Assembly: GCA_934661165.1 (NCBI GenBank)
Contig: CAKUJB010000055.1
Coordinates: forward strand, 1 to 9,758
DNA length: 9,758 nucleotides
DNA from: an uncultured Microbacteriaceae bacterium
GTDB taxonomy: Bacteria > Actinomycetota > Actinomycetes > Actinomycetales > Microbacteriaceae
Reading direction: 5' to 3'
Under the pieces are notes generated by a model. It worked only from the letters and a program-made list of their open reading frames with translations. It searched no databases and was not told the DNA's origin. Both the position numbers and the translations under genes were made by a program. Below, piece after piece: positions 1 through 6,230 of the stretch. Numbering within the stretch: the stretch's first letter is position 1; each line of letters begins with the position of its first letter.

Positions 1-738
1 CACTACGTCAACCTCCGACCGAGCCGCATCGTCCCCGGGGTCGTCTCGCCCCTCGCGGCGCCCGGCGCAGTCGACTTCGTCGTGGTGCGCGAGGGCACGG
101 AGGGGCCCTACGTCGGCAACGGCGGTGCGATCCGGCGCGGCACGCCGCAGGAGATCGCGAACGAGACGAGCGTGAACACGGCGTTCGGCGTCGAGCGGGT
201 CGTGCGCGACGCCTTCGCCCGCGCGGCCCGTCGCCGCGGCCGACTGACGCTCGTCCACAAGACGAACGTCCTCGTCCACGCCGGGGGGCTCTGGGCGCGG
301 ATCGTCGACGAGGTCGCGGCGGAGCATCCGGACATCGAGGTCGACTACATGCATGTCGACGCGGCGACCATCTTCATGGTCACGGATCCTGCTAGGTTCG
401 ACGTCATCGTCACCGACAACCTGTTCGGCGACATCCTCACCGACCTGGCCGGCGCGATCAGCGGCGGCATCGGTCTGGCGGCCTCGGGGAACATCAACCC
501 GGACGGCACCTTCCCCTCGATGTTCGAGCCGGTCCACGGCTCCGCGCCGGACATCGCGGGACTCGGCAAGGCCGACCCCACCGCGGCGATCCTCTCCGCG
601 GCGCTCCTCCTCGACCACGTCGGGGCCCCGGAGGCCGCGGCGCGGATCGTCGCCGCGGTCGACGCCGACCTCGCCGATCGCGGCGGTGCGCCCCGCACGA
701 CCTCCCAGGTCGGGGACGCGATCGTCGCACGGATCTGA
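1..738 (+). CDS. leuB: 3-isopropylmalate dehydrogenase, 5'-truncated by the window edge
   Basis: LeuB oxidises and decarboxylates 3-isopropylmalate with NAD+ to 2-oxoisocaproate, the third step of leucine synthesis, in the cytoplasm. The frame is open from base 1 and encodes 245 residues, about the last 70% of a typical 350-residue enzyme; the start lies outside the window. Visible family motifs are VREGTEGPYVGNGG (substrate loop), HKTNVL (catalytic Lys region), the metal-binding segment DNLFGDILTDLAGAISGG and the NAD-binding segment EPVHGSAPDIAG near the C-terminus. The glycine-rich 'REGTEGPYVGNGG' form separates it from isocitrate dehydrogenase and resembles actinobacterial LeuB. A 52-base gap precedes ilvE on the same strand, so the two are probably co-transcribed for branched-chain amino acid synthesis. 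Nothing appears broken in the visible part. Confidence 0.95.
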   Translation, partial: HYVNLRPSRIVPGVVSPLAAPGAVDFVVVREGTEGPYVGNGGAIRRGTPQEIANETSVNTAFGVERVVRDAFARAARRRGRLTLVHKTNVLVHAGGLWARIVDEVAAEHPDIEVDYMHVDAATIFMVTDPARFDVIVTDNLFGDILTDLAGAISGGIGLAASGNINPDGTFPSMFEPVHGSAPDIAGLGKADPTAAILSAALLLDHVGAPEAAARIVAAVDADLADRGGAPRTTSQVGDAIVARI

Positions 739-790
739 ACCCGGCGTCGCCGCCCGACGGCACCGGCCACCACCACTAGGGACCTGCATC

Positions 791-1888
791 ATGAAGAACC
801 TCCTCGCCCCGCAGTCGCTCGAGTTCGACGTCGCGCGCCATGAGGCGCCGCGCACGGAGGACGAGCTGTCCGCCATCCTCGAGGCCCCCGGCTTCGGTGA
901 GGTCTTCACCGACCACATGGTCTCCATCCACTGGAAGGGAGACTGGCATCGGGCGAAGGTCGAGCCGTACGGCCCGATCAAGCTCGACCCCGCCGCCGCG
1001 GTCCTGCACTACGGTCAGGAGATCTTCGAGGGCCTCAAGGCGTATCGGCACGACGACGGCTCGATCTGGACGTTCCGCCCCGAGGCGAATGCCGCCCGAT
1101 TCCAGCATTCGGCGCGTCGCATGGCGCTGCCCGAGCTGCCGACCGAGGTCTTCATCGAGTCGATCCGCCAGCTCATCGCCGTCGACGGCCGCTGGGTGCC
1201 GAGCGGCGGGGAGACGTCGCTCTACCTCCGCCCGTTCATGTTCGCCGCCGAGGCGTTCCTCGGCGTGCGCTCGGCGCGGAAGGCGTACTACTACCTCATC
1301 GCCTCGCCGGCGGGCCCCTACTTCAAGTCGGGCCCGGCGCCGGTGAGCATCTGGCTGTCGACCGAGCACGCGCGCGCCGCGAAGGGCGGGACGGGTACGG
1401 CGAAGACCGGCGGCAACTACGCGGCCTCGCTGCTCCCGCAGGAGGAGGCGTACGCGCAGGGCTGCCAGCAGGTGCTCTTCCTCGACGCGGAGCAGGGCCG
1501 TTACCTCGAGGAGCTCGGGGGGATGAACATCGTGCTCGTCAAGGCCGACGGCACGCTCGTCACCCCCGACTCCGAGACGATCCTCAAGGGCATCACCCGC
1601 GACTCGCTGCTCCAGCTCGCCGAGGACCGGGGGCATCGGGTCGAGCGCCGCCCGGTCGCGCTCGACGAGTGGCGCGACGGGGTCGCCAGCGGTGACATCG
1701 TCGAGGCCTTCGCGTGCGGCACCGCGGCCGTCGTCACCCCGATCGGCATGCTCAAGTCCGCCGAGTTCACGCTCGGCTCGCCGACGGCGGCGGCCGGGCC
1801 GCTGGCGATGTCGCTGCGCCAGGAGCTCACGGACATCCAGTACGGCCGCGTCGAGGACCGTCACGGCTGGCTGACGAGGCTCGCATGA
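791..1888 (+). CDS. ilvE: branched-chain amino acid aminotransferase (class IV PLP enzyme)
   Basis: This enzyme transfers the amino group between glutamate and the 2-oxo acids of leucine, isoleucine and valine, the last step of their synthesis and the first of their breakdown. The 365-residue product has the normal length of the bacterial BCAT type related to the eukaryotic enzymes. Key features are HYGQEIFEGLKAY (residues 73-85), LYLRPFMFA (144-152), the PLP lysine K205 within GGTGTAKTGGNY, and ELGGMNI (241-247). The frame is open far upstream through leuB, but homology begins only at the ATG at 791 (MKNLLAPQSLEF), so I use that start. No strong Shine-Dalgarno is visible; an AGGGA lies about 10 bases upstream. 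Its stop overlaps the next start as ATGA, so the following gene is translationally coupled. Confidence 0.95.
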   Translation: MKNLLAPQSLEFDVARHEAPRTEDELSAILEAPGFGEVFTDHMVSIHWKGDWHRAKVEPYGPIKLDPAAAVLHYGQEIFEGLKAYRHDDGSIWTFRPEANAARFQHSARRMALPELPTEVFIESIRQLIAVDGRWVPSGGETSLYLRPFMFAAEAFLGVRSARKAYYYLIASPAGPYFKSGPAPVSIWLSTEHARAAKGGTGTAKTGGNYAASLLPQEEAYAQGCQQVLFLDAEQGRYLEELGGMNIVLVKADGTLVTPDSETILKGITRDSLLQLAEDRGHRVERRPVALDEWRDGVASGDIVEAFACGTAAVVTPIGMLKSAEFTLGSPTAAAGPLAMSLRQELTDIQYGRVEDRHGWLTRLA

Positions 1889-2658
1889 GGGTCGCGCGGT
1901 TCACGACCGGCGACGACCCGCGCTACGGCATCGTCGATGACGACGCGCTCGTCGTCCTCAAGGGGCACCCGCTCGTCCACCGCTACGAGCCGACGGGCGA
2001 GCGCATCGCGCTCGACGACGCCCGCCTGCTCGCGCCGGTCATCCCCTCGAAGGTCGTGTGCGTCGGCATGAACTACGCCGACCACAAGGCCGAGCTCGCG
2101 TTCGCGAACGAGTCGCCCGACACTCCGCTGTTCTTCCTCAAGCCGAACACGGCGGTCGTCGGCCCCGGCGATCCCATCCGGATCCCGCCCGTGGAGGGCC
2201 GCATCGTCCACGAGGGCGAGCTCGCGGTCGTCGTCAGCCGGGTCGCGAAGCAGATCCGCAAGGAGGACTGGCGCGACTACGTCTTCGGCTACACGATCGC
2301 GAACGACGTCTCCGCGCGCGACCAGATGTTCGCCGACGGCCAGTGGGCGAGGGCGAAGGGCTACGACACGTTCTGCCCCGTCGGCCCCTGGATCGAGACG
2401 GAGCTCGACCCGCTCGCGGGCCTCGAGATCCAGACGTTCGTCGACGACGAGCCGCGGCGCCACGGGAACACCTCGCAGATGATCTTCGACGTCCCGTCGA
2501 TCCTCGCGGCCGCCTCCGACATCTGGACGCTGCTGCCGGGCGACCTCGTCATCACCGGCACGCCCGCCGGCCTCGGCGGCTTCAAGGCCGGCCAGCAGGT
2601 GCACATCGACATCGAGGGCATCGGTCGCCTGTCGAACCCGGCGCTGCCGCGGGACTGA
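1885..2658 (+). CDS. fumarylacetoacetate hydrolase family protein
   Basis: The 257-residue product has the single FAH-fold domain found in hydrolases, decarboxylases and isomerases acting on 2-oxo or acylpyruvate substrates. Metal-site residues are visible: E110 and E112 in IVHEGELAVVV and D141 in IANDVSARDQ, followed by KGYDTFCPVGPW and the C-terminal ITGTPAGLGG loop. The start at 1885 overlaps the ilvE stop by four bases (ATGA) and matches the family N-terminus (MRVARF); the frame is open further upstream but that part is shadow of ilvE. The family is too broad to name a substrate: acylpyruvase, oxaloacetate decarboxylase and aromatic degradation enzymes all look alike at this level. From memory, this gene commonly sits between ilvE and gltX in Microbacteriaceae, so it is probably core housekeeping metabolism rather than an aromatic degradation cluster. 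Confidence 0.88.
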   Translation: MRVARFTTGDDPRYGIVDDDALVVLKGHPLVHRYEPTGERIALDDARLLAPVIPSKVVCVGMNYADHKAELAFANESPDTPLFFLKPNTAVVGPGDPIRIPPVEGRIVHEGELAVVVSRVAKQIRKEDWRDYVFGYTIANDVSARDQMFADGQWARAKGYDTFCPVGPWIETELDPLAGLEIQTFVDDEPRRHGNTSQMIFDVPSILAAASDIWTLLPGDLVITGTPAGLGGFKAGQQVHIDIEGIGRLSNPALPRD

Positions 2659-2715
2659 GGCTTCGCCACAGACCGCCGCCAGGCGCGGTTGTCCACAGGT
2701 TGGCGCCGTCCGCAA

Positions 2716-2737
2716 GCAGGATGCCGCGCATGCCTGC
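2716..2737 (+). terminator. strong hairpin after the leuB-ilvE-FAH genes, probable terminator
   Basis: GCAGGATGC (2716-2724) pairs with GCATGCCTGC (2728-2737) through nine base pairs with one bulged G and a three-base loop. It lies about 60 bases after the FAH-family stop. No T-tract follows, so this would be a U-less terminator of the kind often predicted in actinomycetes. A second palindrome, ATCCTCCGAGGAT, lies at 2739-2751. The rest of 2659-2845 holds no convincing gene. Confidence 0.4.
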
Positions 2738-2844
2738 CATCCTCCGAGGATGAATGCTCGACTCCCCATGGCGGTTGAGGCCGCCGCACTGCCGCTCACC
2801 TCTGGCCGCGCTTCGCGACAGGCCCAGGCGACCGGTGATGGAGT

Positions 2845-2873
2845 ATGCATCATGATGCTTCATGCAGTGATGC
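2845..2873 (+). promoter_or_regulatory. palindromic probable promoter-operator of the toxin-antitoxin cassette
   Basis: A perfect 12-base palindrome GCATCATGATGC occupies 2847-2858, and a third half-site TGATGC lies at 2868-2873. The left arm overlaps a TATGCAT sequence (2845-2850) that could act as the -10 box, about 40 bases before the antitoxin start. VapB-type antitoxins normally bind such palindromes over their own promoter with the toxin as co-repressor. The palindrome is seen directly; the promoter and autoregulation are inferred. Confidence 0.45.
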
Positions 2874-2893
2874 GAAGATGCAACAATGGCCCC

Positions 2894-3169
2894 ATGAGGA
2901 CGACGATCACACTGAGGCCAGAAGCGCAGGCACTCGTGACGCAGGCGATGCGTGAGCGCGGCGCGTCGTTCAAGGACGTGGTGAACGACGCGCTCGTGGC
3001 GGCGCTCCGTCCCCACACGACTGAGGAACCGTTCGTCATGCCCACGTTCGACCTCGGCTGGTCGCTCACCAAGGAGCAGATGCGCGAGCTCGATGAACAG
3101 GATGAGATCGACAAGCACTTCCGGCTGCAGCGTGACTGGATGGACGAGCATGCTGCTGATCGACACTGA
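2894..3169 (+). CDS. VapB-type antitoxin
   Basis: The 91-residue protein begins MRTTITLRPEAQALV, a short beta-strand followed by helices as in ribbon-helix-helix DNA-binding antitoxins, with SFKDVVNDALVAAL (residues about 19-32) as the second helix. The charged C-terminal half (LTKEQMRELDEQDEIDKH) would be the toxin-binding tail. I chose the ATG at 2894 because upstream in-frame codons, though open from 2750, run through the palindromic operator and look non-coding. The last 20 bases overlap the toxin start, the usual coupled arrangement that keeps antitoxin in excess. It should neutralise the PIN-domain toxin and repress the cassette from the upstream palindrome. Base use is less GC-extreme than the flanking metabolic genes, consistent with acquisition. 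Confidence 0.8.
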   Translation: MRTTITLRPEAQALVTQAMRERGASFKDVVNDALVAALRPHTTEEPFVMPTFDLGWSLTKEQMRELDEQDEIDKHFRLQRDWMDEHAADRH

Positions 3170-3578
3170 TGTCTTGATCATCGCTGCGAATAGGCACGAC
3201 GACCGTCACGTCACAGCGAAAGCGTGTGTTGAGCGGTTGATCAATGGCGGCGGAACGGTCATCTTCGCTTCGGCTTCGCTGGTCGGCTTTGTCCGTACGG
3301 TCACTCGCGCCATTCGGGGGCTGCCGCAGTTGACCCTTGGCGAGGCGTTCGGCGTCATCGATCTGCTGCTCGCCCGTCCACGCGTCCAACTCGCCGTGCC
3401 GGACGCGCTGCACTTCTCGCGAGTCCGCGAACTGCTGGAGGGCGCCGGTGCCGGCGGACGACATGTCGATGACGCGCACCTCGCGGCGCTGGCATTGCAG
3501 TACAGCGCGACGATCGTGTCGTTCGATCGCGGCTTCGCGAGATTCCCCGGCATCAAGTGGGAGAGCCCCGCCGCCTAG
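3150..3578 (+). CDS. VapC-type toxin, PIN-domain ribonuclease
   Basis: The 142-residue product is a complete PIN domain, a Mg2+-dependent nuclease that as VapC toxin cuts tRNA or rRNA when free of antitoxin. It begins MLLIDTDVLI with the first acidic residue D5 (D7 nearby), carries GFVRTVT (46-52) typical of the mycobacterial-type PIN subfamily, then HVDDAHLAALAL (D107/D108), and ends IVSFDRGFARFPGIKW (D126). In many relatives the last motif reads DRDF; here the second Asp is Gly (G128), so one of the usual acidic positions is missing. It may still be active through the remaining acids, or be weakened. The ATG at 3150 overlaps the antitoxin end by 20 bases. Its TAG stop also forms part of a possible -10 box for gltX. 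Confidence 0.82.
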   Translation: MLLIDTDVLIIAANRHDDRHVTAKACVERLINGGGTVIFASASLVGFVRTVTRAIRGLPQLTLGEAFGVIDLLLARPRVQLAVPDALHFSRVRELLEGAGAGGRHVDDAHLAALALQYSATIVSFDRGFARFPGIKWESPAA

Positions 3579-3581
3579 GAT
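3576..3581 (+). promoter_or_regulatory. possible -10 box of a leaderless gltX transcript
   Basis: TAGGAT lies nine bases upstream of the gltX ATG and overlaps the toxin stop codon. The TANNNT form and spacing match actinobacterial promoters giving leaderless or nearly leaderless mRNAs. I see no good -35 box and only a poor Shine-Dalgarno (AGGA about 10 bases upstream), so this is tentative. Confidence 0.35.
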
Positions 3582-3590
3582 TGACGCGCC

Positions 3591-5120
3591 ATGACTGCTG
3601 CTGAGATCGACCACGCGCCGTTGCCCTTCACGACCGCGACCGGCGCCGACGTCAAGGTCCGGTTCTGCCCGAGCCCGACGGGGACGCCGCACGTCGGCAT
3701 GGTCCGCACCGCCCTCTTCAACTGGGCGTACGCGCGCCACCATGGCGGCCGGCTCGTCTTCCGCGTCGAGGACACCGACGCCGCCCGCGACAGCGAGGAG
3801 AGCTACCAGCAGCTGCTCGACGCGCTCGGCTGGCTCGGCATCGACTGGGATGAGGGCGTCGAGGTCGGGGGACCGGCCGGGCCGTACCGGCAGTCGCAGC
3901 GGGGTGCCATCTACCGCGACGTCGTCGACCGCCTGCTCGCGGCCGGCCTCCTCTACGAGTCGTTCGTCACGGCCGAGGAGATGGAGGCGCGAAATCGAGA
4001 GCTCGGTCGGGACCCGCGCCAGGGCTACGACAACTTCGAGCGCGACCTCACCGAGGAGCAGCGGGCCGCTTACCGGGCCGAGGGGCGCGAGCCGTCACTT
4101 CGGCTGCGCGTGCCGGACCGCGCATTCACCATCGACGATCTCATCCGCGGCGAGATCACCTTCCCCGCCGGGTCGTTCACCGACTTCGTCGTCGTGCGGC
4201 CGAACGGCGCGCCGCTCTACACGTTCGTCAACCCCGTCGACGACGCGCTCATGGGCATCACGCACGTCCTGCGCGGCGAGGACATCCTCTCCTCGACGCC
4301 GCGGCAGCTCGCCCTGTACCTCGCGCTCATCGAGATCGGCGTCACCGACTTCATCCCGCAGTACGCGCACATGCCGCTCGTCACCGGGGAGGGGTCGAAG
4401 AAGCTGTCGAAGCGCGACCCGGAGTCGAGCCTCTTCGCCCATCGCGACCGCGGCTTCATCCCCGAGGGGCTGCTCAACTACCTCGCCCTGCTCGGCTGGT
4501 CGATCGCCCCCGACCGCGATGTCTTCACCCAGGATGAGCTCGTCGCCGCATTCGACATCCGCGATGTCAACCCGAACCCGGCGCGCTTCGACCAGAAGAA
4601 GGCGGACGCGATCAACGGCGACCACATCCGCATGCTCGACCCCGAGGACTTCGCCCGGCGCCTCATCCCGTACCTCACCCGGGAGGTCGACTCCCCGGAG
4701 GAGCTCGAGCTGCTGCGCAAGGCGGCGCCGCTCATCCAGGAGCGCATCATCGTGCTGTCCGAGGCGCGAGACATGCTCGAGTTCCTCTTCGTCGACGAGG
4801 ACGAATTCGCGGTGCAGCCGGACGCGCTGCCCGCCGAGAAGGACCTGGTCGCCTACCGCACGGTCCTCGATGCCGCGCTGCCGGCGCTCGAGGGGCTCGA
4901 CTCCTGGCGCACGGAGGCGATCGAGGAGGCGCTGCGCGCCGCGCTCCTCGCGGGCGAGGACGAGGGCGGGCTCGGGCTCAAGCCGCGCATCGCCTTCGCG
5001 CCGCTGCGCGCCGCGACCTCGGGGCGTCGGGTGAGCCCGCCGCTCTTCGAATCGATGGAGCTGCTCGGCCGGCCGGTGACGCTGAGCCGCATCGAGCGAC
5101 TCCGCACGCAGCTCGGCTGA
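3591..5120 (+). CDS. gltX: glutamate--tRNA ligase (class I)
   Basis: GltX charges tRNA-Glu with glutamate; in bacteria without GlnRS it also mischarges tRNA-Gln for conversion by GatCAB. The 509-residue product has the full class I layout: VRFCPSPTGTPHVGM (residues 23-37, HVGM being the HIGH motif), FRVEDTD (57-63), a connective domain with YTFVNPVDD and HVLRGEDI (about 210-232), and KLSKR (271-275) for KMSKS, followed by the helical anticodon-binding region to the C-terminus. The start at 3591 gives about 20 residues before the first conserved strand; MTAAEIDHAP is plausible but a later start cannot be excluded. Only 12 bases separate it from the toxin gene, so it may be read partly from the toxin-antitoxin promoter. 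An adjacent tRNA-Gln fits, but does not prove, a non-discriminating role. Confidence 0.96.
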   Translation: MTAAEIDHAPLPFTTATGADVKVRFCPSPTGTPHVGMVRTALFNWAYARHHGGRLVFRVEDTDAARDSEESYQQLLDALGWLGIDWDEGVEVGGPAGPYRQSQRGAIYRDVVDRLLAAGLLYESFVTAEEMEARNRELGRDPRQGYDNFERDLTEEQRAAYRAEGREPSLRLRVPDRAFTIDDLIRGEITFPAGSFTDFVVVRPNGAPLYTFVNPVDDALMGITHVLRGEDILSSTPRQLALYLALIEIGVTDFIPQYAHMPLVTGEGSKKLSKRDPESSLFAHRDRGFIPEGLLNYLALLGWSIAPDRDVFTQDELVAAFDIRDVNPNPARFDQKKADAINGDHIRMLDPEDFARRLIPYLTREVDSPEELELLRKAAPLIQERIIVLSEARDMLEFLFVDEDEFAVQPDALPAEKDLVAYRTVLDAALPALEGLDSWRTEAIEEALRAALLAGEDEGGLGLKPRIAFAPLRAATSGRRVSPPLFESMELLGRPVTLSRIERLRTQLG

Positions 5121-5127
5121 GCGACCC

Positions 5128-5139
5128 CCCGCGCGCGGG
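5128..5139 (+). terminator. GC palindrome after gltX, weak terminator candidate
   Basis: CCCGCGCGCGGG is a perfect 12-base palindrome starting seven bases after the gltX stop. It could fold as a short GC-only hairpin but has little loop and no T-tract, only CTTCCC after it. It may slow or end transcription; the evidence is shape only. Confidence 0.25.
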
Positions 5140-5163
5140 CTTCCCAACGGCCCCGGTTCGGCA

Positions 5164-5169
5164 TACCGT
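5164..5169 (+). promoter_or_regulatory. possible -10 box of the universal stress protein gene
   Basis: TACCGT lies six bases before the ATG at 5176. There is no Shine-Dalgarno in this interval, so a leaderless transcript from a TANNNT box is the simplest reading. No clear -35 box is visible. Confidence 0.3.
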
Positions 5170-5175
5170 CGAAGC

Positions 5176-5643
5176 ATGAGCGACACGAGCGCAGCCAGTG
5201 ACAACCGGATCGTCGTCGGCGTCGACGGCTCGGGGCCATCGATCGCCGCGCTGCGACGGGCCGCGAGGATCGCCGATCTCATCGACGGCACCGTCGAAGC
5301 CGTGACGACCTGGGAGTACCCGGTGATGGCGGACGCCTTCGCCGTGTCGACCGGGTGGTCCCCGGAGAAGGACGCGGAGGAGATCCTGCAGCGGGCGCTC
5401 GCCGAAGCATTCCCCAGTGGGGTCCCGGTCACCGTCCACGCGATCACCGAGATGGGGCAGCCCGCCCGCGTCCTCATCGAGCGCAGCGAGGGCGCGCACC
5501 TGCTCGTCCTCGGCAACCGCGGCCACGGCGGCTTCGCCGGCCTGCTCCTCGGCTCGGTGAGCGCGACGTGCGCCGCGCACGCGAAGTGCGCCGTCCTCAT
5601 CCTCCACGGCGACGAGCCCGAGGACGGCCGCCCCGAGGTCTGA
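5176..5643 (+). CDS. universal stress protein, UspA family, single domain
   Basis: The 155-residue protein is one Usp domain of ordinary length. It starts the fold at IVVGVDGSGPSIAAL (residues 12-26) and ends with the nucleotide-binding signature G-2x-G-9x-G-S: G113, G116, G126 and S127 in GNRGHGGFAGLLLGSVS. Retention of the signature indicates the ATP-binding class of Usp proteins, which act as cytoplasmic homodimers in stress or dormancy responses; the exact role cannot be read from sequence. It is separated from gltX by 55 bases and followed directly by a hairpin, so it is probably its own transcription unit. The C-terminal tail (DEPEDGRPEV) is acidic and unlikely to be structured. Confidence 0.9.
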   Translation: MSDTSAASDNRIVVGVDGSGPSIAALRRAARIADLIDGTVEAVTTWEYPVMADAFAVSTGWSPEKDAEEILQRALAEAFPSGVPVTVHAITEMGQPARVLIERSEGAHLLVLGNRGHGGFAGLLLGSVSATCAAHAKCAVLILHGDEPEDGRPEV

Positions 5644-5648
5644 GCGCG

Positions 5649-5672
5649 GCGCATTCGCCGGCAGGAATGCGC
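5649..5672 (+). terminator. hairpin after the universal stress protein gene, probable terminator
   Basis: GCGCATTC (5649-5656) and GAATGCGC (5665-5672) form a perfect eight-base-pair stem with an eight-base loop, starting five bases after the stop codon. There is no T-tract, so it would be a U-less terminator isolating the stress gene from the tRNA unit. Confidence 0.45.
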
Positions 5673-5695
5673 GGGCTCGGCCCGTCCGGAAGTCT

Positions 5696-5704
5696 TGCTA
5701 GACT
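5696..5704 (+). promoter_or_regulatory. extended -10 box, probable tRNA-Gln promoter
   Basis: TGCTAGACT reads as an extended -10 element (TG-n-TAGACT). It lies about 65 bases upstream of the tRNA and just after the previous hairpin. There is no recognisable -35 hexamer, which extended -10 promoters can tolerate. The interval to the tRNA contains GGGGG-AA-CCCCC (5756-5767) directly before the tRNA 5' end; these C's could pair with the acceptor-stem G's. Confidence 0.4.
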
Positions 5705-6225
5705 GGGTCGTCGGTTTCCCGAACGGTCAGCGAGCTCCGGCCCGCAGCCCGGATCGGGGGAACCCCCTTGGGGTATGGTGTAATTGGCAACACGGCTGAT
5801 TCTGGTTCAGTTGTTCTTGGTTCGAGTCCAGGTACCCCAGCCAGATTGAAACGCCCGCTGATCAGGGCTTTTCTAGTGGCCTCTGTGCTGGCAGGCACGT
5901 CGACGGCGGTCCCGTGGGATACATGTGGGACTACGAATCGGCGCGCTGCCGCTCTCGGCGGCGGTGCGGCGAGGGCTGTGGGCCCGGGTGAGTCTTGCGG
6001 GAGCCCCCAGACGGTCACGGGGCGGCCGCGGGCGCCGGGGCGTCGGCCGACGTCGACCACGCCGCCGGCGAGCTCAAGGAAATGCAGTGCGGCGGCGGCG
6101 CTCCGACGGCTGATGCCGTCCTGGGCGAGCCGGTTTGCGACCTCGAGCCACGTCATTGGGCCGGCCGTCGTGAGCGCGCGGTGGATTGCGCGGAACACGT
6201 TGCTAAGCGGGCCGCGCTGCGTCAT
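5698..6225 (-). CDS. winged-helix DNA-binding protein whose 3' end runs through tRNA-Gln
   Basis: The frame encodes 175 residues. Residues 1-78 look like a winged-helix domain: VFRAIHRALTTAGPMTWLEVANRLAQ, then SRRSAAAALHFLELAGGVVDVG, and a wing ending RGRPVTVWGLP. This pattern is common in small phage regulators of unknown target. The remaining residues are Pro/Ala-rich and low in complexity. From about residue 129 the frame is antisense to the tRNA (the GVPGLEPRTTEPESAVLP stretch) and then enters host DNA, stopping within the tRNA promoter. The C-terminal 45 or so residues are therefore a by-product of integration rather than selected protein. The start at 6225 follows the upstream stop by five bases, so coupling is likely; no strong Shine-Dalgarno is seen. 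The N-terminal domain is fairly secure, the true end is not. Confidence 0.6.
   Translation of the reverse strand: MTQRGPLSNVFRAIHRALTTAGPMTWLEVANRLAQDGISRRSAAAALHFLELAGGVVDVGRRPGARGRPVTVWGLPQDSPGPTALAAPPPRAAARRFVVPHVSHGTAVDVPASTEATRKALISGRFNLAGVPGLEPRTTEPESAVLPITPYPKGVPPIRAAGRSSLTVRETDDPV
5769..5843 (+). tRNA. tRNA-Gln, anticodon CUG, CCA encoded
   Basis: A full cloverleaf can be drawn by hand. Acceptor stem TGGGGTA (5769-5775) pairs with TACCCCA (5833-5839), the discriminator is G5840, and CCA is encoded at 5841-5843. The D stem is GTGT/ACAC (5778-5781, 5790-5793). The anticodon stem GCTGA/TCAGT (5795-5799, 5807-5811) closes a seven-base loop with anticodon CTG at 5802-5804. The T arm is CTTGG-TTCGAGT-CCAGG (5816-5832). 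The anticodon reads the glutamine codon CAG, and the weak first pair (U1-A72) is typical of tRNA-Gln. The gene is intact although phage-like genes start right after it, as when a tyrosine-recombinase element rebuilds the tRNA 3' end on integration. Confidence 0.97.
5853..5872 (+). terminator. Rho-independent terminator of tRNA-Gln
   Basis: GCCC (5853-5856) and GGGC (5865-5868) form a short stem closed by an eight-base loop and followed by TTTTCT. It begins nine bases after the encoded CCA, the expected place for a tRNA terminator. It lies inside the region where an integrated element would begin, so it may have come with the element. Confidence 0.6.
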
Positions 6226-6230
6226 GTCGG

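Noticed and set aside
2689..2697. TTGTCCACA, a DnaA-box-like sequence
   Set aside because: It matches an actinobacterial DnaA box but is a single copy with no dnaA, dnaN or AT-rich region nearby, so it does not support an origin.
776..2853. Long minus-strand frames opposite ilvE and the FAH-family gene
   Set aside because: Antisense shadows of two convincing plus-strand enzymes, with Arg-rich, low-complexity translations.
2750..2893. N-terminal extension of the antitoxin frame
   Set aside because: The extension runs through the palindromic operator, and its residues do not resemble the ribbon-helix-helix start, which begins at 2894.
2886..2897. Tiny frame Met-Ala-Pro-stop overlapping the antitoxin start
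   Set aside because: Could act as an upstream frame with ATGA coupling, but four codons can arise by chance and there is no Shine-Dalgarno.
4095..5654. 519-codon open frame on the minus strand opposite gltX and the stress gene
   Set aside because: Shadow of GC-rich codon bias; Arg/Glu/Val-rich composition without domains, and it overlaps two clearly real genes.
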